The notes: a model not told the origin generated them from the sequence alone. DNA of 64,000 nt from DATLFA01 sp039915945 (GCA_039915945.1 JBDSMH010000099.1:1-64000); one strand, 5' to 3'; positions 24,831 to 34,206 are shown, counted from the stretch's first letter. Translations and numbers: made by a program.

Positions 24831-26107
24831 CCGGCTCGCGCCGCGTATCGGTCACGGAACCGGTCCGTACCGAGAGCACGGCCGCAACCGAACCGGCTTC
24901 GGTCGGCGACGTTCTCCGCAACTTCAACTTCGTCATCTATTACGCAACTACGTTCATCTCGAACGCGGGCACGTTCATGCAGGGCGTCGGCGTGCCGTTC
25001 GTGATGTACGAGCTCACCAAAAGCAACACGTGGGTCGGCGCGAGCGTCTTTGCCGTGATGATTCCGTCGTTCCTCATGGGGCCGATCGTCGGGACGCTCG
25101 CAGATCGTCGGGATCGACGGATGATCCTGCTCGGATCGAGCATCGTGCAGCTGATCGCCGCGACGGCGCTTTGGCTGCTTGCCATCAACGATGCGCTCAC
25201 GCCGTGGCGCATCGTCGGATGCCTTGTCGTCGCCGGGTTCGGCGCCGGCTTTCAGAATGCAACCGCGCACGCGCTCATCCCGTTGCTCGTACCCCATGAA
25301 CAGTTGATGCCGGCTATTCGCCTGAATGCGGTCAACTTCAACGTTGCGCGCGTCATCGGCCCGGTCGCCGGCAGCCTGGTGCTGACGCATTGGGGTTACC
25401 GAGCGACATTCGCGATGAACGCCATCTCGTTTGTCGTCGTGATCGCCGGACTACTGCTCGTTCGTCCGCGCCGTCTCGTGTATTCGGGCGAACACGAGCC
25501 GTGGTTGCGCGCGTTCATGACGAGCGTCCAGTACGTGTGGTCGCGCCGAGCGATGCGCCAGCTGATCCTGTTCTCGTTCATGATGTCGGCGTTCGGGGCG
25601 TCGGTCTGGCAGCTCACGGCGGGCTTGGTCGCCGAGGACTACCACGCAGCCAAAGGCGGCATCGGCTACCTGATTGCCGCCTTCGGAGTCGGAGCGAGCG
25701 CCGCCGGACTGACGCTCTTGGCGCGCGGCAACAACTTCCGCCGGTCGCGGACGACGCTCGCGGGCATCGGCACCTACTCGGTCGGCGCGATAGTCACGGT
25801 GATCACGCCGTACATCGGCGTGGGTCTCATCGGTTTTGCGTTGATGGGCGCGGCCCACAGCCTCGGCGGTGTGGCATCGACGTCGACCCTTCAGACCCAG
25901 GTGTCCGAAGACTTTCGTGGCAGGGTCCTCGCGCTGTTCATCATGAGCTCGTTCGTCGGCATCCCGCTCGGATCGGTTGGGGGCGGCCGGCTCGGCGACG
26001 CGTTCGGGTTGCGACCCACGTTGGCGGCGTACGGGCTGGCACTCGGGCTCTACTGCCTCTACGCGATCGTGCGCCTCGACCGTCTGCGCCTCTTCGACAA
26101 CAGTTAA
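24827..26107 (+). CDS. MFS transporter (MFS_3/EntS-like)
   Basis: A 426-residue 12-helix major facilitator protein. A 30-residue hydrophilic N-terminus precedes ATTFISNAGTFMQGVGVPF. The loop 2-3 motif is GTLADRRDRRMILLGSS, and FQNATAHALIPLLVP and LRLNAVNFNVARVIGP match the MFS_3 group that includes enterobactin exporters. The GTG start overlaps the preceding stop. Its place in the operon fits export of a product or uptake of a substrate; direction cannot be decided. A TAATCT -10 box for the next gene lies just after the stop codon. Confidence 0.9.
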   Translation: MTGSRRVSVTEPVRTESTAATEPASVGDVLRNFNFVIYYATTFISNAGTFMQGVGVPFVMYELTKSNTWVGASVFAVMIPSFLMGPIVGTLADRRDRRMILLGSSIVQLIAATALWLLAINDALTPWRIVGCLVVAGFGAGFQNATAHALIPLLVPHEQLMPAIRLNAVNFNVARVIGPVAGSLVLTHWGYRATFAMNAISFVVVIAGLLLVRPRRLVYSGEHEPWLRAFMTSVQYVWSRRAMRQLILFSFMMSAFGASVWQLTAGLVAEDYHAAKGGIGYLIAAFGVGASAAGLTLLARGNNFRRSRTTLAGIGTYSVGAIVTVITPYIGVGLIGFALMGAAHSLGGVASTSTLQTQVSEDFRGRVLALFIMSSFVGIPLGSVGGGRLGDAFGLRPTLAAYGLALGLYCLYAIVRLDRLRLFDNS

Positions 26108-26138
26108 TCTCTCACGCGATACCACGAGGGGGTCGCAC

Positions 26139-27452
26139 ATGCCCGACGATCTGCCATATCTGATCAACGACGCCGATAACCACTTCGTCGAGCCGCTCGA
26201 CATGTACGAGCGCTATATCGAGCCGCAATGGCGCGACAAGGCGGTGCGCTTCGTCACCGACGACTTGGGCCGCAAGGCGCTGTTCTACGGCGGTCGGCCC
26301 TCGGCCACGGCGCTGACTCGCGACTCGGTGCCGCAGAACGAACAAGATCTCGACGAGTTGGCGACAACCGCAGCACGAGCAGTCGCCGGACGCGACGAGA
26401 GCGCGCCCAGGCCCGGCGATGGCGGGGCGCGTGCGCCGGGCATGTTCCTGCACAAGATGAACCCGTACCAAGGGCTCGACGAGGCGGGCCGCAAAGCGTT
26501 GATCGAAGAGTTCAGGGACCAAGAAGAGTCTTGGGGCAACCGTGACTTGCGCTTGGCCCTCATGGACGAGCAAGGAATCAACGCCGCGGTCATGTTCCCC
26601 GGCATCGTGTTGACGCTCGAAGTCGAGTTCCAAGACGATGTCGATGCCATCTACGCGAACACGAGAGCGTTCAATCGGTGGATCCACGATGAGATCGGCT
26701 ACAACCACTCGAATCGCATCTTCCTGCCGCCGTACATCTCGCTCGCCGACGTCGACCTTGCGGTCGAAGAAGTCGAGAGGGTCATCGACGAAGGCACGCC
26801 GATGGTGCTGTTCCTGCCCGGCCACGCGCACGGCGGCCGGGGCAACACGCGGGGTGGCCGGTCGATCGCCGACCCGATTTTCGACCCGGTGTGGGCCCGC
26901 ATCAACGAAGCAGGGGTGCGGGTAGCGACACACCTCGCGCCGACCGACTACGCGAAGTACGGCGCCGACTGGAGCGAAGACCCCGATGCGGTGCTGCGTG
27001 ACTTCGACGGATTGCAATGGGTGCTGTTCTGGGGCGACCGCCCCGCCATGGAAACCGTCGCCGGCATGATCATGCACAACCTGTTCGGGCGGTTTCCCAA
27101 CCTGCGCGTGCTGATCGCCGAGCAGGGCACAGTGTGGTTGCCCTACATCTTGCGCAAGCTCGATCACGCGCACGCAATGGGTCGCGGTGCGAAGTGGGGC
27201 AAACTCGACCGGCGCCCTCGCGAGATCTTCCGAGACCACTTCATCGTTCCGCCGTTCCCGGAAGAAAACGTGCAGCGCGTCGTGCAAGAGGTAGGCATCG
27301 AACCGATCGTGTTCGGTTCCGACTTCCCCCATGGCGAAGGGCTGGCGTATCCCCGCGAGTACGTCGGCGCGCAACTCTCGGGCATGAGCGACGCCGACGT
27401 GTCCGCCATCATGCGCGACAACCTCGCCCGCTTCCTCCAACTCGCGCCCTGA
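26139..27452 (+). CDS. Amidohydrolase-2 family protein
   Basis: A 437-residue TIM-barrel amidohydrolase: NDADNHFVEPLDMYERYI at the start, FLPGHAHGGRGNTRGG in a middle loop, LIAEQGTVWLPYILRKLDH, and the closing GSDFPHGEG with the conserved Asp. The ATG at 26139 has GAGGGGG 7 nt upstream and its own TAATCT -10 box at 26105-26110, so it may be partly independent of the upstream operon. It is a paralogue of the proteins at 22.4, 38.9 and 42.7 kb. It is followed by a long palindrome at the convergent junction. Confidence 0.87.
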   Translation: MPDDLPYLINDADNHFVEPLDMYERYIEPQWRDKAVRFVTDDLGRKALFYGGRPSATALTRDSVPQNEQDLDELATTAARAVAGRDESAPRPGDGGARAPGMFLHKMNPYQGLDEAGRKALIEEFRDQEESWGNRDLRLALMDEQGINAAVMFPGIVLTLEVEFQDDVDAIYANTRAFNRWIHDEIGYNHSNRIFLPPYISLADVDLAVEEVERVIDEGTPMVLFLPGHAHGGRGNTRGGRSIADPIFDPVWARINEAGVRVATHLAPTDYAKYGADWSEDPDAVLRDFDGLQWVLFWGDRPAMETVAGMIMHNLFGRFPNLRVLIAEQGTVWLPYILRKLDHAHAMGRGAKWGKLDRRPREIFRDHFIVPPFPEENVQRVVQEVGIEPIVFGSDFPHGEGLAYPREYVGAQLSGMSDADVSAIMRDNLARFLQLAP

Positions 27453-27482
27453 CGAATCCGTCCGCACACACTCTCAGCTCAT

Positions 27483-27535
27483 CCGTTCTGGCAGTCAAAT
27501 GTCGCGATATGTGCGACGTTTGACTGCCAGAACGG
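27483..27535. repeat. Long palindrome, copy 2 of the convergent-junction family
   Basis: A 17-bp perfect outer stem (27483-27499 with 27519-27535) continues through one T-G wobble into five more pairs around an AT-rich loop, about 24 bp in all. It lies between the convergent ends of an amidohydrolase and a luciferase-like gene. The arm begins CCGTTCTGGCAGTC and is nearly identical to the copy near 46.5 kb. Confidence 0.75.
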
Positions 27536-27570
27536 GTCGTTGAAGGTGGTGGGGGCGCGGGATCGGGGGG

Positions 27571-28593
27571 TCAGAGGTTGTGGATGGCGCGGACGAGGGT
27601 GGCGACGAGGGGGTCGTCGGCGGGGTCGCGCGGTGGGGGAATGAGCACGCCGGTGGCGATGCCTCCGAACCAGTGGTCGATCACCGCGGGCAACTCGTCG
27701 TAGGTACCTTGTGGCACCAGTGCATCGAGGACTTCGTCGGTGACGAGTGTCGAAAGTTCGTCCCACCGGTTCTCGCGCGTCATCCGTTGCAACCGTTCAC
27801 CGAGCTCGGCCCACCCGAACAGCTCGAGCGTGCGCCGGTAGGCCGGCGTCGAATACAGGAACGCCATCATCTGTCGTTGGTGCTCACGTTCGACCGTGAC
27901 TGCCGACGCAGTCGCGCCGGTGATGTACGGACTGCCGACGACCAATGCGATCGTGGCCGGATCGCGTCCAACGCTCTCGGCCCCTGCCCGCAGATTGGGT
28001 AACGCGATCTCCGACAAGTAGCGCGGGTTGGAGTTGGTCGGATGCGTGATGAATCCGTCAGCCTTCGCGCCGGCGAGGCGGCAGATCTTGGGGTTGACGC
28101 CTCCGAGTAGCACAGGCGGCGCGGGGACGGCGATGGGTCCCGGATTGAAGTACGGCTGCATCCGCGTGAACTGGTAGTGCTCGCCTTCGAAACGCAATGG
28201 CGCGCTCGTCGCGAACGTGGTGAAGATGGCGCGCAGCGAGTCGATGTAGTCGCTCATGCGACCTACCGGCTCGCGCCATGGCACCGAGTAGCGGCCCTCG
28301 ATGTTCTGTTTGATCTGGGTGCCGAGACCGAGCTCGAAGCGGCCGTTCGATATCGCCGCGAGATCCCACGCGGTGTACGCAGTGAGCATCGGGCTGCGCA
28401 CGAACGCCAGGATGACGCTGGTGCGCACGACGATGCGTTCGGTGTGTTCCAGCGCCAGCAACGCGAGCGCGAGGCCGTCGTGCACCGTCTCGGCGACGTG
28501 TAGCCCGTCGTATCCGATTGCCTCGACACGCCGCGCGTATGCGGCCACGTCGCGCAGCGGGATCGCCGGGTCCATTCCTGCGAAGACCTTCAT
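27571..28593 (-). CDS. LLM-class flavin/F420-dependent oxidoreductase
   Basis: A 340-residue luciferase-like barrel: MKVFAGMDPAIPL start, AIGYDGLHVAETVHDG near residue 33, DLAAISNGRFELGLGTQIKQNI near 90, and PAPPVLLGGVNPKICRLAG near 160. The pattern is that of F420-dependent TIGR03617-type enzymes, common in actinobacteria. The ATG at 28593 starts 8 nt after the upstream crotonase stop; the 16-codon upstream extension overlaps that gene and was rejected. It is second in a two-gene operon. Confidence 0.86.
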   Translation of the reverse strand: MKVFAGMDPAIPLRDVAAYARRVEAIGYDGLHVAETVHDGLALALLALEHTERIVVRTSVILAFVRSPMLTAYTAWDLAAISNGRFELGLGTQIKQNIEGRYSVPWREPVGRMSDYIDSLRAIFTTFATSAPLRFEGEHYQFTRMQPYFNPGPIAVPAPPVLLGGVNPKICRLAGAKADGFITHPTNSNPRYLSEIALPNLRAGAESVGRDPATIALVVGSPYITGATASAVTVEREHQRQMMAFLYSTPAYRRTLELFGWAELGERLQRMTRENRWDELSTLVTDEVLDALVPQGTYDELPAVIDHWFGGIATGVLIPPPRDPADDPLVATLVRAIHNL

Positions 28594-28600
28594 GGCAAGC

Positions 28601-29371
28601 TCACGAGATCTGTGCGCTGCCGCGACGAACGATGTCCTCACGGTCGCTCGCCAACTGGGTGCGATCGAATTGTTCTTTCATCCACGTTCGCGATCGCTGC
28701 GATTCGAACTGTCGTGCGTCGTCGCCGGTACGGTCGGCGACCTCGTCGTAGATCGAGCGGATCTCCTGCACGCACGCGGTGCGGATCGACGCAACGTCGA
28801 GGGCGAGTTGCCGGGCGCGGGAGAGCAACTGCTCGTGGGCGACGACCTCGTTGACGAGGCCCCACGACAGTGCGGTGGGCGCATCGACATAGTTGCCGGT
28901 GAAGCTCATCTGCTTGGCTCGGCGCAATCCGACAGCTTGTGGCAGAGCGACGGTGAGGCCCCACCCGGGCATGACGCCGACGCGCGCGTGTGTATCGGCA
29001 AAGCGAGCACGCTCGGACGCGATCAGGAAGTCGCACGCGAGCGCGAGTTCGAGGCCACCGGTTACCGCGGCGCCGTTGATCGCGCCGATGATGGGTTTGC
29101 GGTGTGCGGGAAACGGCGTGTCGCCGATGAGGCCGATCGCGCCGCTGGTGCCGGCGGCGAGCCGCTTGAGGTCGATGCCTCCGCAGAATGCCGGATCTGC
29201 GCCGATGAGCACCATGGCGGCCACATCGTCGCGACCGTCGCACTCCGCACATGTTTGCTGTAGGCGCGCGATGAGCTCGGGCGACAGTGCGTTACGAGCC
29301 TCGGGTCGGTTGAGCGTGAGCACCGCGACACCGTCGGCGACATCGAGCAACACGAGCGAATCGGGTTCCAT
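28601..29371 (-). CDS. Enoyl-CoA hydratase/isomerase family protein
   Basis: A 256-residue crotonase: LNRPEARNALSPELI, GADPAFCGGIDLKRLAAG (first oxyanion loop), KPIIGAINGAAVTGGLELALACDFLIAS (second, given as parts) and DTHARVGVMPGWGLTVALPQ. In this last segment one of the two hydratase Glu positions is not Glu, as in many isomerase or ligase-type members. A TAGGTT box 6 nt before the ATG suggests a leaderless start. Transcribed ahead of the luciferase-like gene. Confidence 0.9.
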   Translation of the reverse strand: MEPDSLVLLDVADGVAVLTLNRPEARNALSPELIARLQQTCAECDGRDDVAAMVLIGADPAFCGGIDLKRLAAGTSGAIGLIGDTPFPAHRKPIIGAINGAAVTGGLELALACDFLIASERARFADTHARVGVMPGWGLTVALPQAVGLRRAKQMSFTGNYVDAPTALSWGLVNEVVAHEQLLSRARQLALDVASIRTACVQEIRSIYDEVADRTGDDARQFESQRSRTWMKEQFDRTQLASDREDIVRRGSAQIS

Positions 29372-29377
29372 GGCGGC

Positions 29378-29383
29378 AACCTA
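29378..29383 (-). promoter_or_regulatory. -10 box of a leaderless promoter
   Basis: TAGGTT on the minus strand, 6 nt before the crotonase ATG at 29371; divergent from the box at 29460. Confidence 0.45.
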
Positions 29384-29435
29384 CTACCGCTCTGCGGCAC
29401 GGCTTGCCTGACCACGTACTGCGTTCGAGCACCGA

Positions 29436-29465
29436 TTGACGGCGCCAAGTCGACATCGTTAGCGT
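29436..29465 (+). promoter_or_regulatory. Leaderless promoter (TTGACG and TAGCGT)
   Basis: TTGACG at 29436-29441 and TAGCGT at 29460-29465 are separated by 18 nt, and the GTG start at 29473 follows after 7 nt. Both boxes are good matches. Confidence 0.55.
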
Positions 29466-29472
29466 CGCCGAC

Positions 29473-29970
29473 GTGGACAACGCAACGAGCCCTCATGATC
29501 CTGACCTCGAGCCGACCTTCGTGCAGTTCGACGATGTGCGCTGGCAACAGGTGCGCACCCAGAAGCACGGCGACGAACAGAAGTCGGTGTGGGAGAAGTG
29601 GTTCACCATCGGGCGCGAGCCGCAATTCCTCTCGATGTACGCGCGGTGGGATCCCGGCATGGTCGTGCATCGGCACGGTCACTACAGCCACCAGATCGTC
29701 TACGTGCTTAGTGGCGGGTTGACGTGCGGTGATCGTTGGTGCCCCACCGGCACGCACATCGATCTGCCCATGGGCGCGGCCTTGGGTCCACTCACCGCCG
29801 GTCCCGAGGGCGTCGAGCTCTTCGAAGTGATGATGGGCGATCCCCGTTCGTGGGAAGCCGACCGTGACGGGTTCCACAAGCTGCTCGCCGACCGCGGCAT
29901 CACCGCGTTGCCGAACCCGCCCGTAGAGTTGCCCGATTGGCTAGAAGACCGCCGTAGCGACCACGCCTGA
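29473..29970 (+). CDS. Cupin-domain protein
   Basis: A 165-residue single-cupin protein. Motif 1 is VVHRHGHYSHQIVYVLSGG (near residue 58), with the His cluster that binds a metal, and motif 2 lies in PTGTHIDLPMGAALGPLTAG. The GTG start has a leaderless promoter. It is first in a four-gene operon with two SDRs and a cyclase-family hydrolase. Cupins of this size can be small dioxygenases, isomerases or ligand sensors; nothing here decides between them. Confidence 0.84.
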   Translation: MDNATSPHDPDLEPTFVQFDDVRWQQVRTQKHGDEQKSVWEKWFTIGREPQFLSMYARWDPGMVVHRHGHYSHQIVYVLSGGLTCGDRWCPTGTHIDLPMGAALGPLTAGPEGVELFEVMMGDPRSWEADRDGFHKLLADRGITALPNPPVELPDWLEDRRSDHA

Positions 29971-29980
29971 GCGATCGGTA

Positions 29981-30754
29981 GTGTCGCCACGAATCGCCAT
30001 CGTCTCGGGCATCGGCCCTGGTCTCGGTCGCTCCATCGCATTGGGCCTTGCCCGCGACGGCGCCGCGGTCGTGCTCGCGGCGCGCAACGGTGACCGTCTC
30101 GACGAGGTTGCCGGCGAAGTGCGCGCGATGGGAGGCGACGCGCTGCCCGTGGTCACCGACCTGACCGTGGCCGCGGATCGCACTCGCCTGATCGAACGCA
30201 CCGTCGACACCTACGGACGCATCGATGTGCTCGTCAACAACGCGTTCGCGATGGGGCCGATGACGCCCATGCTCGAAACCGGCGTCGAGTCGTGGCGCGA
30301 AGCGTTCGAGGTCAACGTGTTCGGCACAATGGAGCTCACGCTCGGCGTCGTTCGGGTGATGCAGGGTCAAGGTGGTGGCGCCATCGTGATGATCAGTTCG
30401 CAGGCCATACGCCGCACCGCGCCACGCCGCGGTGCCTACGCGGCCTCCAAGTCGGCGCTGCTGGCGGCGACCAACGTCCTCGCCAACGAGGTCGGGCCGA
30501 TGGGTATCCGGATCAATTCGGTTGTGCCGGGGCAGATCTGGGCCGATCAACTGCGCACGTTCTACGAAGAGATCGCCACACGTCGCGGTGTCGAGGTGCA
30601 GAGCGTGGTCGACGGCGTAGCGCGCGACATGGCGCTGCGCCGCATTCCGCTCGCCGATGAGATTGCGGACGCGGTGGTCTACCTTGCTTCCGAACGGGCT
30701 AGCGCCATCACGGGGCAGGCATTGGATGTCAACGGCGGCAACTGGTTCCATTGA
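29981..30754 (+). CDS. SDR-family NAD(P)-dependent oxidoreductase
   Basis: A 257-residue classical SDR: SGIGPGLGRS (nucleotide motif near residue 9), NNAFAMG near 86, MISSQAIRR with the Ser, YAASK near 155, and ITGQALDVNGG at the end. The GTG start lies 10 nt after the cupin stop. The GPGLG variant of the TGxxxGxG motif and the NNAF variant of NNAG place it in the group of 2-deoxygluconate/levodione-type reductases, but the substrate is not predictable. Confidence 0.91.
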   Translation: MSPRIAIVSGIGPGLGRSIALGLARDGAAVVLAARNGDRLDEVAGEVRAMGGDALPVVTDLTVAADRTRLIERTVDTYGRIDVLVNNAFAMGPMTPMLETGVESWREAFEVNVFGTMELTLGVVRVMQGQGGGAIVMISSQAIRRTAPRRGAYAASKSALLAATNVLANEVGPMGIRINSVVPGQIWADQLRTFYEEIATRRGVEVQSVVDGVARDMALRRIPLADEIADAVVYLASERASAITGQALDVNGGNWFH

Positions 30755-30767
30755 ACACGGGGGACAA

Positions 30768-31652
30768 ATGACGGCAACGTACGACGATTGGTTGACGGCC
30801 CACGCGGCCAAGCCGCGGTTCGGTCAGCGCGACCGTCTCGGGACCGCCAACTACATCGACGACCTTGCGCGCATTCGCGCGGCCGAGAGCATCGTGTCGG
30901 GCGAGCCGGTCTCGCTGGCGCGGCCGATGAGTGCGAGCCCATCGCCCCGCGGCGACGACAAGCCAGGGTTCTCCGTCGAAGTGTTCTATACCGACGGACC
31001 GATCGGCATGGGCTCCGATCACGTCGAACTCGACTGCCACGGCCGGGAGAACACACATCTCGACGCGCTGAACCACATCTCGATCGGCGGCCACTGGTAC
31101 TCGGGCTGGGCCGTCGACGATGTCGAGGGCCCATCGGTCGCCCACCTCGCGGAGCATGGGCTGTTCACGAGGGGAGTGTTCGTCGATGTGCCCAAGGTGC
31201 GGGCAACCCCGTGGGTCGACGCCGATGCACCCGTCGAGGCGGCCGACATCGAGACCGCGTTGCGCCAAGCCGGTGTGACATTCGAATCGGGCGACGCGTT
31301 GCTGCTCTATATGGGACGCGATCGCTACGAGGAGCAAGGGAACGCATTCGACGGCTTGCGCGAAGGTCACATCATGCCCGGCGTCGGCAGTAGCGCCGCA
31401 GAATGGATCGCCGACAACCACGTGTCGATGTTGTGCTGGGATTTCCTCGACTCCAACCATCCGTCGCAGCCCTTTGTGTGTGTGCACCGGCTGATCTGGG
31501 CGATCGGCTTGCTGCTCGTCGACAACTGCGAGCTCGGCGCCGCATCGCGCGCGGCCGCCGCGAATGCCACCGCAGTCGGTGGACTGGTCGTCGCGCCGTT
31601 GGCGATACCAGGGGGCACCGGCTGCTCCGTCCGTCCACTCTGGATCCTTTGA
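30768..31652 (+). CDS. Cyclase-family protein (kynurenine-formamidase-like hydrolase)
   Basis: A 294-residue metal-dependent hydrolase of the cyclase family (PF04199 type). The metal motif ENTHLDALNHI is near residue 90, with GDALLLYMGRDRY and CWDFLDSN downstream. Relatives hydrolyse N-formylkynurenine, isatin or cyclic amides, or act on aromatic polyketides. The ATG at 30768 follows GGGGGACAA. Its operon (cupin, SDR, cyclase, SDR) would suit opening of a ring or amide flanked by alcohol oxidations. Confidence 0.86.
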   Translation: MTATYDDWLTAHAAKPRFGQRDRLGTANYIDDLARIRAAESIVSGEPVSLARPMSASPSPRGDDKPGFSVEVFYTDGPIGMGSDHVELDCHGRENTHLDALNHISIGGHWYSGWAVDDVEGPSVAHLAEHGLFTRGVFVDVPKVRATPWVDADAPVEAADIETALRQAGVTFESGDALLLYMGRDRYEEQGNAFDGLREGHIMPGVGSSAAEWIADNHVSMLCWDFLDSNHPSQPFVCVHRLIWAIGLLLVDNCELGAASRAAAANATAVGGLVVAPLAIPGGTGCSVRPLWIL

Positions 31653-31653
31653 T

Positions 31654-32487
31654 ATGACGACGTCTTCATTGCACGACCGGGTCGCCATCGTCACGGGCGC
31701 GGCGTCGGGTCTCGGCTTCGCGACCGCGACGCGTATGGTGTCCGAAGGAGCCAGAGTGGCGATCGCCGACATCGATCGCGATCGCGCGTCAGTCGCGGCC
31801 AGTGATCTCGGTGACGCCGCGATCGCGCTCGAGGTCGATGTGAGCGACGAGCAGTCGGTGCGGGGCATGGTCGCGGCGGTGGTCGAACGATTCGGCCAAA
31901 TCGACATCGTGCACAACAACGCGGCGGCCCTGGGGCTCGACGTGCTCGGCCGCGACGGTGACGTCGTCGACATGGATGTCGACGTGTGGGACCGCACGAT
32001 GGCCGTCAATCTGCGCGGCGCCATGCTGGTGTGCAAACACGCCATCCCCGTGATGTTGTCGCGCGGTCGTGGGGCGATCGTGAATACCAGTTCGCTGTCT
32101 GGGTTGCTCGGCGAAGAGAATCATCTGGCGTACGCCTGCTCGAAAGCGGCGTTGCTGGCGTTCACGCGCCACGTCGCCAACATGCACGGTGCGGCGGGCA
32201 TCCGCTGCAACGCAGTCGCCCCCGGATTGATGCTGACCGACCTCGCGATCGAGCGGCTCTCCGAGCGTCAGCTGAAGGCGTTCCGGTCGGAGCGCCTGCT
32301 CGAAAACGCCGCTCGCCCCGACGACGTCGCCAACCTCGTCGTGTTCCTCGTGTCGGATCTCGCGGCGTGTATCACCGGGCAGACCTACGTCATCGATGCC
32401 GGCACGATGGCCAAGCGCCCCCGCGCCGCCATGCGAATGTGGGAAGACATGCTGCGCACCGGTGTGGTGTCCTTCGACGAGGACTGA
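31654..32487 (+). CDS. SDR-family NAD(P)-dependent oxidoreductase
   Basis: A 277-residue SDR: TGAASGLG near residue 14, HNNAAALG near 87, NTSSLSG with the Ser, YACSK near 160, and the ITGQTYVIDAG closing strand. A 25-residue C-terminal extension (KRPRAAMRMWEDMLRTG region) is unusual for the family. The start is 2 nt after the cyclase stop. A copy of the GAGCGG repeat follows the stop codon. Last gene of the operon. Confidence 0.91.
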   Translation: MTTSSLHDRVAIVTGAASGLGFATATRMVSEGARVAIADIDRDRASVAASDLGDAAIALEVDVSDEQSVRGMVAAVVERFGQIDIVHNNAAALGLDVLGRDGDVVDMDVDVWDRTMAVNLRGAMLVCKHAIPVMLSRGRGAIVNTSSLSGLLGEENHLAYACSKAALLAFTRHVANMHGAAGIRCNAVAPGLMLTDLAIERLSERQLKAFRSERLLENAARPDDVANLVVFLVSDLAACITGQTYVIDAGTMAKRPRAAMRMWEDMLRTGVVSFDED

Positions 32488-32491
32488 GCCC

Positions 32492-32518
32492 GGGCCCGAG
32501 CGGCCCTTCAGAGCGGGG
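32492..32518. repeat. GAGCGG repeat, copy C
   Basis: A GGGCC/GGCCC stem around CGAGC, then TTCAGAGCGGGG, between two convergent genes and 5 nt after the SDR stop. It may act as a weak bidirectional terminator. Confidence 0.65.
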
Positions 32519-32521
32519 AAC

Positions 32522-33376
32522 TCAGCGCAACTCGTCGACGTAGCGGTCGGTGCCGACGACGGTCGGCACGAACGGTCCGCAGAAGCGCAACTCACCTTTG
32601 CCCGACGCCGCCAGTGCCTCGACATGGCTCGTGAAGCTGTCGGGAAAGCAGATGAACGGGTCGCGGTCGAGGAACCACAGCAGGCAGAGTTGGCGGCCGA
32701 CGCCCGGCGGGGGTGGGACGGCCGGCGTGCCCGGTACCTCGATGCGCCCTTGGGAGAACGGCACCGGTGTGAACGCGGTGACCAGACCGGCGGGCGACGA
32801 CGGCAGGAACTGCGGAATGTGTTCGTCGACCAACCACGATTGCAACGCCGGCAGATCGGCTTCGGTCGGCGCATCGATGACCTCGACGACGAGGCCGGTG
32901 TACGGAGCATTGAGCGCGAGGTGCGGCTTCATCGGCCCGGGGTCGCGTACGAGAGCGAACCGATAGCGCTGGAACGCGGTGTACACGTGCAGGCGTTCGG
33001 TGAAGCCGCGGCCGAACGGCATCAGCGCGTCTCGCATCGCGAACACCGACCATCGTTCGTTGTCGGCTTCGTGGCCTTCGGTGATCCAGTAGAGCGAGAT
33101 GTAGCAGCCGGCGTCGGCCGGTTGCACGGCCGAATCGGCAACCGCGATGCGTCGTTCGCGCAGCGACTTGGGTGCCACCCAGCGACGACCGGCGAAGGTC
33201 CAGGGCCCGTGCATCGCTCCCGAGTAAAAGTGATCGTCTTCGTACCAGCGGTTGTACTCGCGCTCGCGGCCGATGTTGGGCTCCACCATCGTGATCAACG
33301 CGCCGCCGATACGGACGTCGTTGGGCATATGGTGCGCGATCTGTTCGTACGCGCCGCGCGCTTCGTCCTCGCTCAT
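32522..33376 (-). CDS. EthD-like dimeric alpha/beta barrel protein, two repeats
   Basis: A 284-residue soluble protein of unknown function. Each half has the ferredoxin-like pattern of EthD/NIPSNAP barrels: ALITMVEPNIGREREYNRWYEDDHF in the first (as motif pieces) and LVVEVIDAPTEADLPALQSWLVDEHIP in the second. Such domains bind hydrophobic ligands or hold short catalytic sites in degradation pathways. The ATG at 33376 follows GGGGGAA and overlaps the stop of the upstream hydrolase by 4 nt. It is one of four such proteins within 23 kb. Confidence 0.65.
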   Translation of the reverse strand: MSEDEARGAYEQIAHHMPNDVRIGGALITMVEPNIGREREYNRWYEDDHFYSGAMHGPWTFAGRRWVAPKSLRERRIAVADSAVQPADAGCYISLYWITEGHEADNERWSVFAMRDALMPFGRGFTERLHVYTAFQRYRFALVRDPGPMKPHLALNAPYTGLVVEVIDAPTEADLPALQSWLVDEHIPQFLPSSPAGLVTAFTPVPFSQGRIEVPGTPAVPPPPGVGRQLCLLWFLDRDPFICFPDSFTSHVEALAASGKGELRFCGPFVPTVVGTDRYVDELR

Positions 33377-34206
33377 GAAATTCCCCCGAACTGCCTGCTT
33401 AAGCGCACAGTAGCCGACTCGATCTCGGCGTAGAAGCGGCGGATCCGTTGGAGACAACGCTCGGGCTCGTCGTTGTAGATGTTGTGGCCGCGGCCTTCGA
33501 AGATCTCGATCTGTGCGCCAGGAATCGTGGTGCGCAGGAACAGTTGATCGGCCAGCGGCGTCAATGGTGATTGCGCGGGCGCGAGGATCAGCGTGGGCGT
33601 GCGGACCTCGGCGACGTAGTGCTCGACGTCGACACCCATGGTCGCATCGGCGAGGCGCCCCAGCGCATCCGCGTCACATCGATCCCACTGGGCCCGCTCC
33701 CACTCGGTCTTGGCCTCGCCCGGCGCCATGTTCTTGGTGACCCAACCGCCGGGGCCGAGGTCGCGCAACGCAGCCGACCATGTGGGGTACGTACCGCGCA
33801 TGGCGTCTTGCAGCAGTGGCCCGAGCCGGATCGGTGATTGCACGAGGGTGATCGAATGGAAGCGATCGGGGGAGCGGGCGCCGAGCGCGATGCCGGTGAT
33901 GCCGCCGACCGACTCGCCGATGTAATGCACGCGATCGAGGCCGAGTGCATCGAGGAACGCGACGACGTCGTCGGCCAGCAACTCGACCGACCACGGTTGG
34001 TCGCCGGCAGTGGATCCGCCGTGGGCGCGCATGTCGCGCCGGATGACTCGGCGATCGCGGGAGAGGTCGGGCACCCAACTGCGCCAGTACTCGCCGTTGC
34101 GCCCGAAGCCGGCCTGGATCAGGACAGCCGTTGGCGACTGCCACGGCGGCGCGAAGCAGTCGTCGGCGTACCAGCAGTCGAAATCCCCGGTGGGCACGTG
34201 AGGCAT
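33373..34206 (-). CDS. Alpha/beta hydrolase
   Basis: A 277-residue alpha/beta-hydrolase: QAGFGRNGEYWRSW (oxyanion), RRDMRAHGGS, nucleophile elbow IGESVGG near residue 103, and GRGHNIYND near 247 with the catalytic His. HG is replaced by AG in the oxyanion region. The expected acid loop reads LAPAQSPLTPLAD, so the Asp is uncertain. The ATG at 34206 overlaps a 16-bp palindrome holding its -10 box. It is coupled to the EthD-like gene by a 4-nt overlap. Confidence 0.86.
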   Translation of the reverse strand: MPHVPTGDFDCWYADDCFAPPWQSPTAVLIQAGFGRNGEYWRSWVPDLSRDRRVIRRDMRAHGGSTAGDQPWSVELLADDVVAFLDALGLDRVHYIGESVGGITGIALGARSPDRFHSITLVQSPIRLGPLLQDAMRGTYPTWSAALRDLGPGGWVTKNMAPGEAKTEWERAQWDRCDADALGRLADATMGVDVEHYVAEVRTPTLILAPAQSPLTPLADQLFLRTTIPGAQIEIFEGRGHNIYNDEPERCLQRIRRFYAEIESATVRLSRQFGGIS